Assembly (NCBI GenBank): GCA_905182995.1
Contig: CAJJDP010000147.1
Location: 64,555-128,554, forward strand
Length of the DNA: 64,000 bases
DNA from: Paramecium octaurelia
Taxonomy: Eukaryota; Ciliophora; Oligohymenophorea; Peniculida; Parameciidae
Direction: 5' to 3'
Below the pieces are notes generated by a model that worked only from the letters and a program-made list of their open reading frames with translations, was not told the origin of the DNA and ran no database searches. The position numbers and the translations under genes were made by a program. Positions 1 through 11,249 of the stretch are shown in pieces. How positions within the stretch are numbered: the stretch's first letter is position 1; each line of letters opens with the position of its first letter.

Positions 1-377
1 AGAACATCCTTTCCCAGCCAAAAATGTGTAATAACTCAAAGAGGCTGTTTCTAATAATGAAATTAGATTCTCGAAAGACACTGATCCCGATTTGGCTGAT
101 TTCCTGAGTTGTTGTCTCAAGAAGGATGCAAGGTAGCGTCACACACTTGAGTAACTTATGGTACATTTAGTTATCTATTTAGGATCATCCATTTATTACA
201 ATGAATGGGGAAGAACCATTGATTGAACAAGAGTTTTCAGATGAGAATTTCTTCATTTCTGAAAATGAAATAAGTAAGGCACTCTCCAAAGTCACTATAA
301 GAGCTACTGTAAGAGTTTTTGCGAAACTTAAACAGAAGCTTAATCAGTCTAGATAGAGGATAAAGAAATAGTAATGA
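1..377 (+). CDS. CaMKK-like protein kinase, C-terminal part (5' end outside window)
   Basis: Only the last ~118 codons are present, read in frame from base 2. The fragment covers the end of a serine/threonine kinase domain: a DPDLADFLSCCLKKDARQR segment (the conserved late-kinase Arg), then the terminal LMDHPFIT typical of subdomain XI. One 22-nt intron lies at 161-182. After the kinase domain comes a tail with EPLIEQEFSDENFFISENEI followed by a basic segment. This matches the layout just after the catalytic domain of CaM-kinase kinases (acidic, then EEEI/V..., then a basic helix), so I infer the CaMKK/LKB1-upstream-kinase group. Substrate and catalytic residues cannot be seen because the N-terminal part is missing. 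Stop TGA at 375-377. Kinase assignment is strong; subfamily is moderate. Confidence 0.8.
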
Positions 378-519
378 ATATATAAACAACATACTAATAT
401 ATTATGTATTTTAGTTATATCATCTGAAATTATTACATATCACAAAATCTAATGTAAAAAATCAGTTAAATTATCTTCATTTGTTCAATTTCATTTGGTA
501 TTTTTTTATTAATTAATTT

Positions 520-2168
520 ATGTCTTACTAGCAACAACGCATTTAGAACATTTAAGAATATAAGTACACCTCTGAAACTAAGACTGTGCGTTCTAACACT
601 CCGTAAACACGTGAAACTAGATATCAAATACATGAAACTTCGATTGATAATATCAGATCCACTCCTGAGAGTAGGTAGTAAAAATTGAGTCCACAGATCT
701 GTCAATTTTTAATGGCTTGCGAAATCGAGAGATTGGGATCAGAAAATGAAAAATTGCGTTTCAGAATTAAAGAGATGCAAGATAATACCTAGGATAGACA
801 TCATTTGGAATAATAAATAATAGATCTGACTAATAAATTGAATGAGATGATCAACGTCGTAGAGACTCACAAAATTGAGAAATCTGAACTCATCATCCAA
901 ATCACCACGTTGTAGGAGGAAATTCAAGAGCAAAAGGAACTTTAGACCAATTATTATGAGAGTAGAGTTGTCAACCTCTCTAATCAAATTGATAATCTCA
1001 CCTTACAATTAAGGGAATTTGAGACTATTAAATTGGATGAAATGCAAGTTCTGAGGAATCAATTGGAATCTGAAATGAAAACTGAAATTGTAATCCAATA
1101 ATATTTATATCTCATAGGAAAAGGCACTGCAAACTCAGGAACTCAATTCTTCATATTAGAGAGAATTCCTAGAGGGAGAATTGAAAAAGTGGAAGGATTT
1201 ATGCAACTAAAAATAGAAGGAGAATGATGATCTGAAGAATGTTATCCTCCAGAAGGAAATAAATAAGTAAAGGGAATTAGAGAATCAATTGCTATCCTAC
1301 AAAAATGAGACAGAGAGAGTGAATAAGTTATTAGTATCAAAGTCAGAAGAAACAGAGAGTTGGAAATAAAAGTATCTCAAATTATAGTTGATGAACGATG
1401 ATTATAAACGAATCCAATAGGAGAATCAGTAATTGAATGATACCATACTTGCCTTGGAGGGCTAATTGAAATAAAGATAAGAATAATTGAATTAAGTGAA
1501 GACCTAAGTAGAAAATGCGAATAATTGTATTTACTAAATTCATAATAGAGTTTCTTACTGAAAAGAGCAAAGTGAATCAACTCTTAACTGATTTGCAGGA
1601 CGTTCAAAAGAAGAAATCTGAATTGGAAGGCAGGTATCAGAATCTTCTGCTTGAAGTGGACAAATTGAATTAGTTGATCAAGTAGAAGGAATAAATTACA
1701 ATTACTCAAACTACAAAGTATTATCTTACAGTATTATGCAAGAATTGAAGAATTCCAAAGCACAGTTGTGTAATATCGAAATACAATAGAAGACAAATCA
1801 TAGGAAGTTGAAAATCTTAGGAGATTGCTCACTAAATTGCAATAACAAATTATCTAGTTGGAGGACCAAGTAGAATAGTTAAAGAAATTCTAAGAAAATG
1901 TAATTGAGTTTATTGAAATATTTAGTGTCGAGTGCTCTCTGCTGAGATCGATAGACTAAATGATGAAATTAAGGTGTAAGACGATGAATTGAGACAATGG
2001 AGAATGTAATATGCAGACGAGGGTTCTATAATAAAAAGGCTTTAAGATCAATTATCGATTATTGTAGTGTTGGCTAGTGAAGTTGAGAGTCTGCGCATGA
2101 GGTTGCATGACAAGGAGCAGGAAGTGGAAGAGGTCAGAAGATCAAGTTTGGCACCTTATAAAATTTGA
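520..2168 (+). CDS. Long coiled-coil protein, function unknown
   Basis: Predicted 515 aa after removing four introns at 1090-1117, 1527-1548, 1718-1742 and 1900-1925; exon lengths sum to a whole number of codons. The first ~70 residues (starting MSYQQQRIQNIQEYKYTSE) are Ser/Thr/Arg-rich and probably disordered. From about residue 85 to the end the protein is an almost unbroken heptad-rich coiled coil, heavy in Glu, Lys, Leu, Gln and Asn. No enzyme motif, signal peptide or membrane segment is visible. Such proteins in ciliates are often basal-body, cortical or cytoskeletal components, but nothing in the sequence proves that here. The start is the first ATG after an AT-only leader. Confidence is high that it is a gene and low for any function. 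Confidence 0.8.
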
Positions 2169-2282
2169 ATTAGTTATGATTTATTAATTTGAGACACATT
2201 TACATATAGAGAAATATATTTAGACTCATTTCAAAAATTGAAGATAAATAAGTTTTATTTTTGACTATTCTTTAATTTATTT

Positions 2283-3014
2283 ATGAAAGTTTTATAGGCA
2301 CTCAAATCAACCAAATTCCCATTCGCTTCATTCACCAACAGAGATGTCAAATCAGACTTCCAATTGCTCAAACCTCACTTCGAAACTCTAGTGCCTGATC
2401 TCTATTTACAAAAGAGACTCAAATTGCCATCTGATAAAATCATGAGATAAAGAAGAATGATGAATTATCAAATTGAGTTCGATAAGGATGGCAATATGAC
2501 TAGGTTCCACGAAGAGTATCGTCTAGACAATTACGATGAAACCAAATGTCTCCAATATGCGAATGTCTATGAAGAACTAACAAAAGAGATGAAGCATGAT
2601 CAGACCTACAAAGATTTCCTTTATAATACTCTTCAAATTACTTGGCAATTAAAATAATACAAAAAGGCTCAAATCTCTGTGCATGCAGTCAGAACAGTAT
2701 GTTTCTGTATATAATAACATTAGATATCGTATGCCGACTAACCTGCTCAGTGTACTCCAGAAGGACCCAATAGAGATGGAAATGACTTGGAAATCATAGG
2801 AGTAGTTAATAAGATCAATTGTCAAGGAGCTGATAGCCAAATTTATAGTCCCGACAAAACTAAGCTACTATTTGAAATGAGTCTCGAACCTGGAGAAGGA
2901 TACATTATAGACGATAAATCACTATGGAATTATGCCACTTCCCATAAACCAGTCGATCAAAGCTAGGTAGGAATTCGAGATATTTTGGGGTTTGTACTTA
3001 AAATTGATGAATGA
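2283..3014 (+). CDS. 2OG-Fe(II) dioxygenase-fold protein (BsmA/IDO type) lacking iron ligands
   Basis: Predicted 234 aa with one 27-nt intron (2697-2723). The C-terminal half follows the pattern of the 2OG-Fe dioxygenase family that includes bacterial L-isoleucine dioxygenase: a VHAVRT strand, then CTPEGPNRDGNDLEIIGVVN, a GADSQIYS strand, a turn with LEPGEGYIIDDKSLWNYATS, and a final VGIRDILGFVL strand. In that family the motif after TPEG is H-x-D and the later strand carries the second His. Here the first is N-R-D and the second position appears as Asn (LWNYATS), while the Arg expected to bind 2-oxoglutarate (IRD) is kept. I infer a fold-conserved protein that may not bind iron. Family assignment comes from pattern memory, not a search. 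Confidence 0.68.
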
Positions 3015-3308
3015 ATATACACAACCACAATTATATATAATAAAGCAATTAAATTAATATTAATTTGTGCTTATTAACGAGCAGAAATATTTTGGAATCC
3101 TCTTGTTAATTTTAGATTAATTCAAATTTGTTTACGATCATTGACTACCTTAATCCATATAATATATAGAAGGTTATTTTTGATACAAATTCTGTATTGT
3201 AGTTTAATTAAAAATTGAATAAATTATTAGTTTAGTTACATTTGTAAAATAAATACAAAATTTAAGAAACTGTTTGCATAAATATGAATAACAATAATTC
3301 AGTGAAAA

Positions 3309-4975
3309 TCATTTTTTGGGTTTTCTGAGTTTAGCATCTTATCTCTATTGCATTTCCAGATCATCCTTCTCTTTCTGAGCCTCTTGTACCTTGTTGCGTT
3401 TAAGTTATCTTAAATCTACATCGATATAACTATTACATACCTGGTCTGAATGAAGCATCACTCAAAAGAAATGGATTGGGTTTAAAGACTTTGCATTCGT
3501 ATGGACGTATGTAATTGACATCCCAATACCGGACTTCTCCGAATTCTATGTAGCCCATATAGGATCCGTAGATTTTACAGACTTTTTTGCCTTTCTGTTT
3601 GATCTCTCCAGACAAGTAATCTGATGCCTTCCACATTACACTATCCAATTCAACACAGGCTGAAATGTCGTTCTTTTTATCCAAAAATGTAATCTTGCCT
3701 TTACATTCGACTTTCATGGGACCCCAGAAACTACCACTATATTCTTCTCCTGCGAAGTTGTATTCAATTAGCTCTCCATCAGCAAATTGCAGAAACCTTT
3801 TGCCTTTGTTTCTCAAGGAGAGTGAATTGACTCCTGCTTTGGCTTCGTAATTATAATAACCATAAAATTTATAACTATTTTTTGGACCTATGGTTAAAAA
3901 GTAACTAATGGGAGGGTGGTGTGAGATCTGTTCAGCATATGCAGTAGTGCCATCTTGATAGAGACCAGAGATGGTTTCTCCAAGGATGGGATTTAGGGGT
4001 TTGAGAAAGGAGCAATTCAAATAGAAATTACCTAAGGTGGCACAAATAATTAGCTTCATCTAATAATAGGGGTGATACTTTACTCTTTCGATGGGATCTT
4101 TCTCCAGAACAGCTCTGTTGATGTAGAGTGGGAAGAGACAACTGGACATCAAGACCTTCTCAAGTGCTGATTTGGGTATCATGGCCTTGATAGGGAATGA
4201 CACAGTTGTTAAATTTAAATTACCAGATAAAATTTGTTTACCAATTTATTTGATCAACTCTTTGCCAATGGCTCTCAAGGTTCTAATTAATTTTTTATTT
4301 TTGCAGACTTTACCTCCATCCTTATGTGCTAAGGTGGACCTCGATTCCTCCTTTGATTGAAGTGGTTTAAAATTAGAGACAGCCTGCGAAATCAATTCTT
4401 CAGTATTGTCTGTATTATAATCATGTATTTCTTTGGCCCATTTGTAGATGGCTGCATTCTTGGCCTCCTCCTCTGACATCTCCCGATCATCTTCTTCCTC
4501 ATCCTCCTCCTAGATTACTTCAGGCTGATCAGGAATGTCTGCAAGTTATGATTTGTCTTTTTCGTTATTCTTAACTTCAGCCTCTATTTGGGGATAACTG
4601 ACAATCACACTCAAATCTTCCTAAAAGTCGATCTTCATTTCCTCTTGTTATTGAGACTCCTTTTTCATGGTTTGCTATTTCTCGAGAAGACTCATAACGA
4701 AAAGAGTGAAAGGAGTTTTGCCAACCACAAAGGAGGGACATATTGATGCTGAGACATTTTCATCTTACACTTGATACCCCACTGAATTTTTCTTAGGTCG
4801 TTCCTCCATTTCTAACTCTACCTCTTGCTATTGGTTGGTTCTACAGGATCTAGGTTCAAGTTTATAACTGATTAGTTTACTTATCTCCCTATTGATTCTC
4901 AGGTGCAATTTGTTCCAATATCTCAATTGGTTTTTTGTTTTCATCTTTCTTCTTTGATGATGAGCAGCAAATCAT
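3309..4975 (-). CDS. Oxysterol-binding protein-related lipid transfer protein
   Basis: Predicted 536 aa with introns at 4850-4880 (31 nt, contains an in-frame TGA so it must be removed) and 3416-3440. The OSBP-related lipid-binding domain covers roughly residues 240-536. It shows the lid/start block VSFPIKAMIPKSALEKVL, the NPILGETISG motif and the family fingerprint EQISHHPPIS, and it ends in a DLRQLKRNKVQEAQKEKDD helix of the sort that closes the barrel. Members carry sterols or phosphatidylinositol phosphates between membranes at contact sites. The N-terminal ~230 residues are acidic and low complexity, starting MICCSSSKKK; no PH domain is evident. It is divergently transcribed from the RING gene with 164 bp between start codons. 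Confidence 0.93.
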
Positions 4976-5139
4976 TATTTTATAATATATTTATTTTTTT
5001 AACATTCTTGCTTTAATCTTGCAAATTTCAGTTTAATGTGATTTGACTATTCGATAAATAAGATATCTTTAGATTTAATTTAAGAATAAAAAAACATTAA
5101 TTATCACACTCTATAACTAAGTAATATAAATAAATAATA

Positions 5140-6591
5140 ATGCTAGTTGTTAAAATTCAGGTGACCATTAAAATTGTTTCAGAACACCAAGAACACTTAG
5201 GAATTTAAAATATTCCAATATAATCATCCTCAAAATATTAATCTTAAATTCTTGTTTATAAAGTTAATATGTAAAAAATTCAATTCAATTGTACTATTTG
5301 TTTGAATCATTTAAGCGACCCAACCTGCTTGTCTTGTGGACACACCTTTTGCGAAAAGTGCATCAATCATCATTTGAAACTAAATCACTCCTGTCCCCTC
5401 TGTAGAAAACCCACATTACCTGAATGGCCAGTCAACGAAATGCTAAAAGAAGTTCTGTTGATACTCTTCGAACAAGGACCCGAAGGTAACTTTCATACAC
5501 CTATCCGAAATTTAGTTCTCCAAACAGAATTTCCATAAATAGTTTTATGTTTGGATTGTGGCCTTACTCCCATTAATCCTGTCGTATTGCCCTGCCAACA
5601 CCTCTTTTGCTTTCAATGTTTCCAAAACGACTTGATCGACCAATACTGTCCCGTTTGTCTCCAATAATGCATGATCACAGACCCCAACATCAATCTTCTT
5701 TTTAATCAATTTTTACAATGGTACTGCGAAACCGACGAGAAATTCGTCCTACAAGATTAACAAGGACATTCCATGCCCATATTCCTATTTGATAAGCAAA
5801 TTTGCTACAAACGGAATTTCTCCCTCAGAATTGTCGAGGATAGATATAAATAGCTCATAAAACTAGCTTCTCATGGATCAGGGAAATTCCCTGTGGTTCC
5901 CTTTACTGACAAGTTGCCTGTGTATGCCGACATGGTAGAAATCGTTAGCATCACAGATCAAATCTAAATTATTGGTTGCGATAGATTAATAATAGATGCA
6001 ATTTATTGTTTTATAAACAACGAAAAAATACCATTCACTCCAAATACTTTTAAAGCCTTACCAAATCAATTATGGCTATGCAATTACACTGTCATCAAAG
6101 ACACTCCAGATAAATCATCTATCTGGAACAAAATCAAACAGTTTATTCAATACACCTTCACAGAATTGACAGAAGAAATGAAATCTCTATTTGAAAAACC
6201 ATATCATTTAATGAGTATTTTTGGAACCAAGTTTCATTAAGTCAATTCAAGTCTTATCATGATCTAATTATTGAAGATCAACAACCAGCAATTCTAAAAA
6301 CTCTATTATTCTAATGATGAATAATTAAGAAATTTATTCATCTGGAATTTCATTAATCAAATTTAATAAAAAATTATTTAAATTATTGGTACCCAAAATC
6401 AAAGTGCTAAACTGAAACAGCAAACCATCGATTAGGAAATACAATTACCTAATTTGCAGTTTAACAACATTTACGAAGAAGATGATGAAGATTTTACTGA
6501 AGATCTGAATGACTCATTCTCAAATATGACAATCACTCAATAAATAATTCTCAACCTTTTTCATCTTCACAAAATACCAATTTTTTAGTGA
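5140..6591 (+). CDS. Double-RING protein with LON substrate-binding domain (LONRF-like)
   Basis: Intronless frame of 483 aa. RING 1 starts near residue 51: CTICLN...CLSCGHTFCEKCI...CPLC. RING 2 starts near residue 137: CLDCG...LPCQHLFCFQCF...CPVC. Both keep the cross-brace Cys/His spacing of E3 ubiquitin ligases. From about residue 210 a region with MPIFLFDKQICYKRNFSLRI and VEDRYKQLI resembles the N-terminal substrate-binding domain of Lon proteases, the combination found in LONRF proteins. The tail is Gln- and Asp/Glu-rich. An alternative start is the in-frame ATG at 5269, which puts RING 1 at residue 8; a GT...AG stretch of 22 nt (5161-5182) before it could be a 5' intron. I give the longest frame; the start is uncertain. 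Confidence 0.85.
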
Positions 6592-6684
6592 TTTTTATAT
6601 TACCTTTGTTGTCTATTATTTACTCTTAAGACATAATGATTTTATTATAATTTTATTATTTAATTCAGTCCTTATATTAAACTA

Positions 6685-8688
6685 TCAACTTATTTGCAAA
6701 TAATAGCTAAAAAAACAAGGGCACCACGCGCACCAAGAATAACAGGATATTAAGGGAGAACAGAAACAGCTAGAACAATGATAATTAGTTTTGACGCTTT
6801 TGTTAATTTAGTTTACTAAGAAATGTTCATGTTTCCCACTTAATTACCCATTCTTATACTTACCTTAACTGAAAGTTCTTTTATTGTTATCAAAATGATA
6901 ATAAAAAGTTGTAATTTAATCTCCTTCCAAAACATTATTATGAAAAGTTCCCTCTACTTTATAAACATCTCCTATTTAAAGAAATTATTTGTCTTATTCT
7001 AGGATTTCTCTAATGCCTTACCCTTCAAAAATAATATCTCGACTATCTTCGTTGAAATTATATTCTCCTTTATATTTTATTTTTTTGCTATAATCTATTA
7101 ATTCTACCTGAGATTAACGAATTTAAAATTGTTTTATTACTCTAAATACTATATGTCGATTGAATTTCAAAACTTTTAGATGCTTGCTCTTTTCTACAAT
7201 ATGATTATCATGAACCTCATGAACAATCATTTCTTTGATCTTACCTTCATTAACTATATTAATATATATAATTTTTTCATCATTTTTCCCTCTTTACTTA
7301 ACAACAATTGTATCCTTATTTATTCTTTCATCTTCATCAATATCAAATTACGTTAAAACAACTTTAAGATGAATATTTATATATTCCTTTAGAATTTGAT
7401 TTTATTGGAAGGTCTATGGATGAATCTATAAGTGGCTACGATAATATTTCTAAAAAGCTTGATTTACTTTAAATTGCTCTTTTGGTTTGTCGTTTATTTC
7501 ATCATAAAATTATATTAATTATAATTTTAAAGTATAGTTATATAATAATTCGTTTTTTTATTTAGAGTGATCTCTTTCATTAGAAAGCCTAAAATCTTCA
7601 AGGTAATTATCCAAATAAACTAAGCAAAATAATTTATCATCTAACGGTAATACTATAAAATCATCAATCAAAAATTGTTAGTCTTTAATCTTTTAAGGAA
7701 TTTCTAAAATTCTGGATATTTCTTTTGTTAATTAGCAATCAAATTCTTTGTTTGATTCTTATAACTCAGATTTTGTTTGCTCAAGTTCATTAATTTTAAA
7801 ACAATATAATAATCCTAAATCAAATTCGAAATCTTTATTTTATAAGTAATCTTGAACTATTTATTAATTATGAACATTTTTCAACCGTTATTTTTTGATT
7901 TTTCTTAATATAGGTTCTAAAGGTTTTGGAAATTTTGAGATCGATAGATCTTCCTTAACAAACATAGATTGTAGTATTTATTCTATTATTAAAATGGCAT
8001 AATTTGGGAAATCTGAATTGTGTTTTTTTATGTCCATAAGTTTCTGCTTGAAAGAAAATGATTTTAAAATAACAAGCTCATAAACTTCCCAGTCTAAAGG
8101 AGAAAATATTTCTACCATCAAACATGTTAATACATGCTAATCATATCGCATTATTTCTTAAGGATCCCTCTAGTTTAATTTTTCTTTTCTGTACTCCTTG
8201 TCATTATTATCCAATATTTGAACTAATTCTTTTGTTAAATATGGAATAACTTATTTTTTTTAGTCTTTATTGAGAGTTTATATAAAATTTAATTCATTCC
8301 TAAACATATTTACGCCCAATTATCCTGCAATATATCCAAAGTCTGTCAGATATAATTTATTATCATCAATAATTAGATTATTTTTTTTAATGTTATTATG
8401 TAAAATATTATTCTATTTTAAAAACTCCGCAATCTCAAAAAGCTAATGAAACATTCTAATTTTTTCTTCTTTTGTCCTAAACTCTACTTTAGATAAGGAT
8501 TTCGCATTTTCGCTGCAATTGTAAGTAATTTATAATTAATCTTCCTTATTTTGATAATCATGTATTCCTAGAATGTATTACGGATACCTCTTTTACAATT
8601 CTATTTATTCATTCAAAAGTGCTAAATAATATTGATATTTCTTAAGAAGTATTGTTTTTGTTATCACTTTTCTCTCGTCTTAATCCAT
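6685..8688 (-). CDS. Pseudokinase with C-terminal MORN-like repeats
   Basis: Predicted 667 aa if read without splicing. Residues ~1-300 look like a diverged protein kinase: an N-lobe-like TKTILLKKYQYYLALLNEQ, then the catalytic-loop equivalent ILHNNIKKNNLIIDD, and YLTDFGYI. The HRD Asp is replaced by Asn (HNN, residues 97-99), while the loop Lys/Asn and DFG (116-118) remain, so phosphotransfer is doubtful. The C-terminal part has repeats of the MORN kind (YKGEYNFN..., YKVEGTFHNN, GKYKNGQLSGKH). The 3' end is ambiguous: frames open after optional 20-nt and 25-nt introns give different tails (see findings). A gene of similar design lies at 28871. The start is the first ATG in frame; an extra upstream exon cannot be excluded. 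Confidence 0.7.
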
Positions 8689-9004
8689 TAATAATTAATA
8701 TAAATATTTTGCTGCGATAAACGTATAAAATATTATTAAATACTTTGGACATTATAAGTGTGATCAAAAATTGGATGAGTACTTATAAAATTAACAGAAT
8801 TTAATATTACAATTCAGACCAATATTTTATAGTGGCTTCACTTGGCACATAGATTTGAGAACTTACTTTATTAATTATGATTTATAATAGACAGTTATTT
8901 TATGAGTAATATTGAATTCTCCTTTTTTATTGTTAAATTAATTAGTATTTAAGGGATTAGCTTTTTTATTAGAAATTTTTTTATATAATTAAAAAAAGAA
9001 ATCA
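8689..9004. other. Divergent intergenic region
   Basis: About 316 bp between the divergent starts of the pseudokinase and Cbf5 genes. It is very AT-rich. On the minus strand a short frame just upstream of the pseudokinase ATG is open but out of phase, so it might be a missed 5' exon. It presumably holds both promoters, but no motif can be named. Confidence 0.4.
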
Positions 9005-10452
9005 ATGGCCACAACTAAGGTAAAAAAATCAAAGAAAGTTGAAGAAGTTGAATAAGTTTAAGATGAGGATGTGATAAGAACTAGTCATTAGGGACCTAAA
9101 ATTGATTCCTCCAATTGGCCATTGTTATTGAAGAATTATGAAAGGATGAACATATTGACCTCACATTATACACCAATTCCAAGTGGATCAGTAAGCATAG
9201 ATTATTAATATAATAGACTCCATTAAAGAGACCACTAATTGAACATTTGAAATACGGTGTGATAAATCTTGACAAGCCATCAAATCCATCATCTCACGAA
9301 GTTGTATCATGGATCAAAAGAATATTAAAAGTTGATAAGACAGGTCATTCTGGGACTCTTGATCCAAAGGTTACAGGAGCATTGATTGTGTGTCTGAATA
9401 GAGCAACAAGACTTGTGAAGGCATAGTAATCAGCTGGTAAGGAGTACGTCGGAATAATAAGGTAATTGAAGTTGAATAATATAATAGATTACATGATGCA
9501 ATATCATCAGCAGCTAAGTTGGAGAAGGCTATTTAAGATTTGACAGGAGCTGTATTTTAAAAGCCACCTGCCATATCAGCAGTGAAAAGAGAATTAAGAG
9601 TTAGAACAATTTATGAGAGTAAATTGTTTGAGTATGACCCTGAAAAGAGGTTGGGAATCTTTTGGATGAGTTGTGAAGCAGGAACATACGTGAGAACTCT
9701 ATGTGTTCATTTGGGATTATTATTGGGAGTAGGAGGTCACATGGAAGAATTGAGAAGAGTAAGATCTGGTATATTGGATGAGAATAAATATATGGTGACA
9801 ATGCATGATGTATTGGATGCCTAATATCGATATGAAAAATTTAAGGATGAATCCTATTTAAGACATGTAATCATCCCATTGGAAGTTCTATTGACAAATT
9901 ACAAGAGAGTTGTCGTCAAGGATTCAACAGTTAATGCTATTTGTTATGGAGCAAAACTAATGGTTCCAGGAGTTCTTAGATTTGATGATAAGATCGATAT
10001 TGGTGATGAAATTGTGTTGATCACAACCAAAGGAGAAGCCATTGCTGTTGCTATTGCGTAATTTATTCAGTTTTATATATTAGTTAAATGACAACAGGCG
10101 AGATTGCATCATGTGACCATGGAGTCGTTTGCAAATCCAAGAGAGTTATCATGGACAGAGAGACCTATCCAAGAAAGTAATTTTTTAACTTATCCTTTTT
10201 AGATGGGGTACTGGACCAAGAGCTCTTAGAAAGAAGGCTTTGATTAAAGAGGGGTTACTTGATCCACATGGAAAACCAAATGCCAATACTCCATAAGATT
10301 GGTAGTAATTCTATGTTTCTGAAGAAAACAATAACATTCTGAAAGACCAATAATAACCAGAAGTGTAAAAGGAAGAGGAAGTAGAAGTACCTGAAGTCGT
10401 TGAAAAACCAAAGAAAAAGAAAAAGTAAGTTGTTTAAGAGGAGGAAGAATGA
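9005..10452 (+). CDS. CBF5: H/ACA snoRNP pseudouridine synthase Cbf5/dyskerin
   Basis: Predicted 447 aa with four 26-nt introns (9191-9216, 9462-9487, 10058-10083, 10177-10202). It is the catalytic subunit of box H/ACA RNPs, which convert uridine to pseudouridine in rRNA and snRNA in the nucleolus. Visible features in order: the dyskerin-like N-terminal region with [18 protein letters not shown], the catalytic motif [12 protein letters not shown] containing the nucleophilic Asp, the TruB-type fold with [16 protein letters not shown], and a PUA RNA-binding domain ([18 protein letters not shown]... to ...[16 protein letters not shown]). [17 protein letters not shown] block and a Lys/Glu-rich tail follow, as in eukaryotic dyskerin. 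Length matches the family. It converges on VPS28 with 96 bp between stops. Confidence 0.97.
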
Positions 10453-10548
10453 TTTAATATGTTTAACATTAACAATATACAAAAGTATAATAAATGATGA
10501 AACTAACTAATACTGAATAGAATTTAATCGATTTTTAAACAATTAAGC

Positions 10549-11249
10549 TCATTGTTGTGAATGGGAAGTCATAAAACTTTGCTAGGCCAAATCTATTATA
10601 CTTTCAAACTTTTAAAATTCCTCTTCAGGTATCACACCAATAATCTAATTTTCAAGATGTTGTTTTGAGCTAAATACAATAATGAATTAATATTACAATT
10701 ATTGCAAATCTTCCAAGTATGACTTGTAAGGAGGAAGTTCAGTTTTGGCTCTAATTAAAAGCATTATCAACTAATCCACAATTGGCTTGAACACTTATGT
10801 TTTTGGATTGTCTTTATTTTCTAAGATGATATCCTGCATCAAATAGAATCTTTGCATGAGATCAACAACTAATTAAATTCTGTTTCCTTATTTAATTTAA
10901 GGTGGTCCTTTGTTTATTCTATCAATTCCAAATTTGCAATCTTCGAGTCCGTATTCCTAATCAATAGAATCATCATTTATACCTTTATGAATTAGTTGAG
11001 ATCGTATTTATCGATTTTTGATGTAAAATTTTTGTACCTTTCAATCAATTTTGTGATTTCTTAAGAATGCTTTTCCGGTGTTATTTTATCATCAGCTAAT
11101 TATGCACACTTTTCTACCATATCAATTAATCTGATTGTAATGAATATTTCCTTTTATAACTCAAATTTTTACTAAAAATATTAGGTAGATCTACTTACTT
11201 TATCATCAATTGTTAATTTCTGTACTTATCGAGTCTGTGTTTAATTCAT
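10549..11249 (-). CDS. VPS28: ESCRT-I subunit VPS28
   Basis: Predicted 206 aa with introns at 11172-11198, 10957-10982 and 10670-10696; the last is 27 nt with no stop, so retention would keep frame. The N-terminal domain follows VPS28: IRLIDMVEKCAQLADDKITP, LIERYKNFTSKI, then a YGLEDCKFGIDRINKGPPQI block equivalent to the family's C..A..RI..G segment. A C-terminal four-helix part follows (VVDLMQRFYLMQDIILEN, AKTELPPYK, FESIIDLAQQSF). VPS28 joins TSG101/VPS23 and VPS37 in ESCRT-I for sorting ubiquitinated cargo into multivesicular bodies. Total length fits the family. Identification rests on matching both domains in order; no single diagnostic residue exists. Confidence 0.85.

Noticed and set aside
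5161..5182. 22-nt GT...AG intron in the 5' part of the RING gene
   Set aside because: Removing it from the longest frame puts the RING sequence out of phase. It could only be a 5' untranslated intron if translation starts at 5269.
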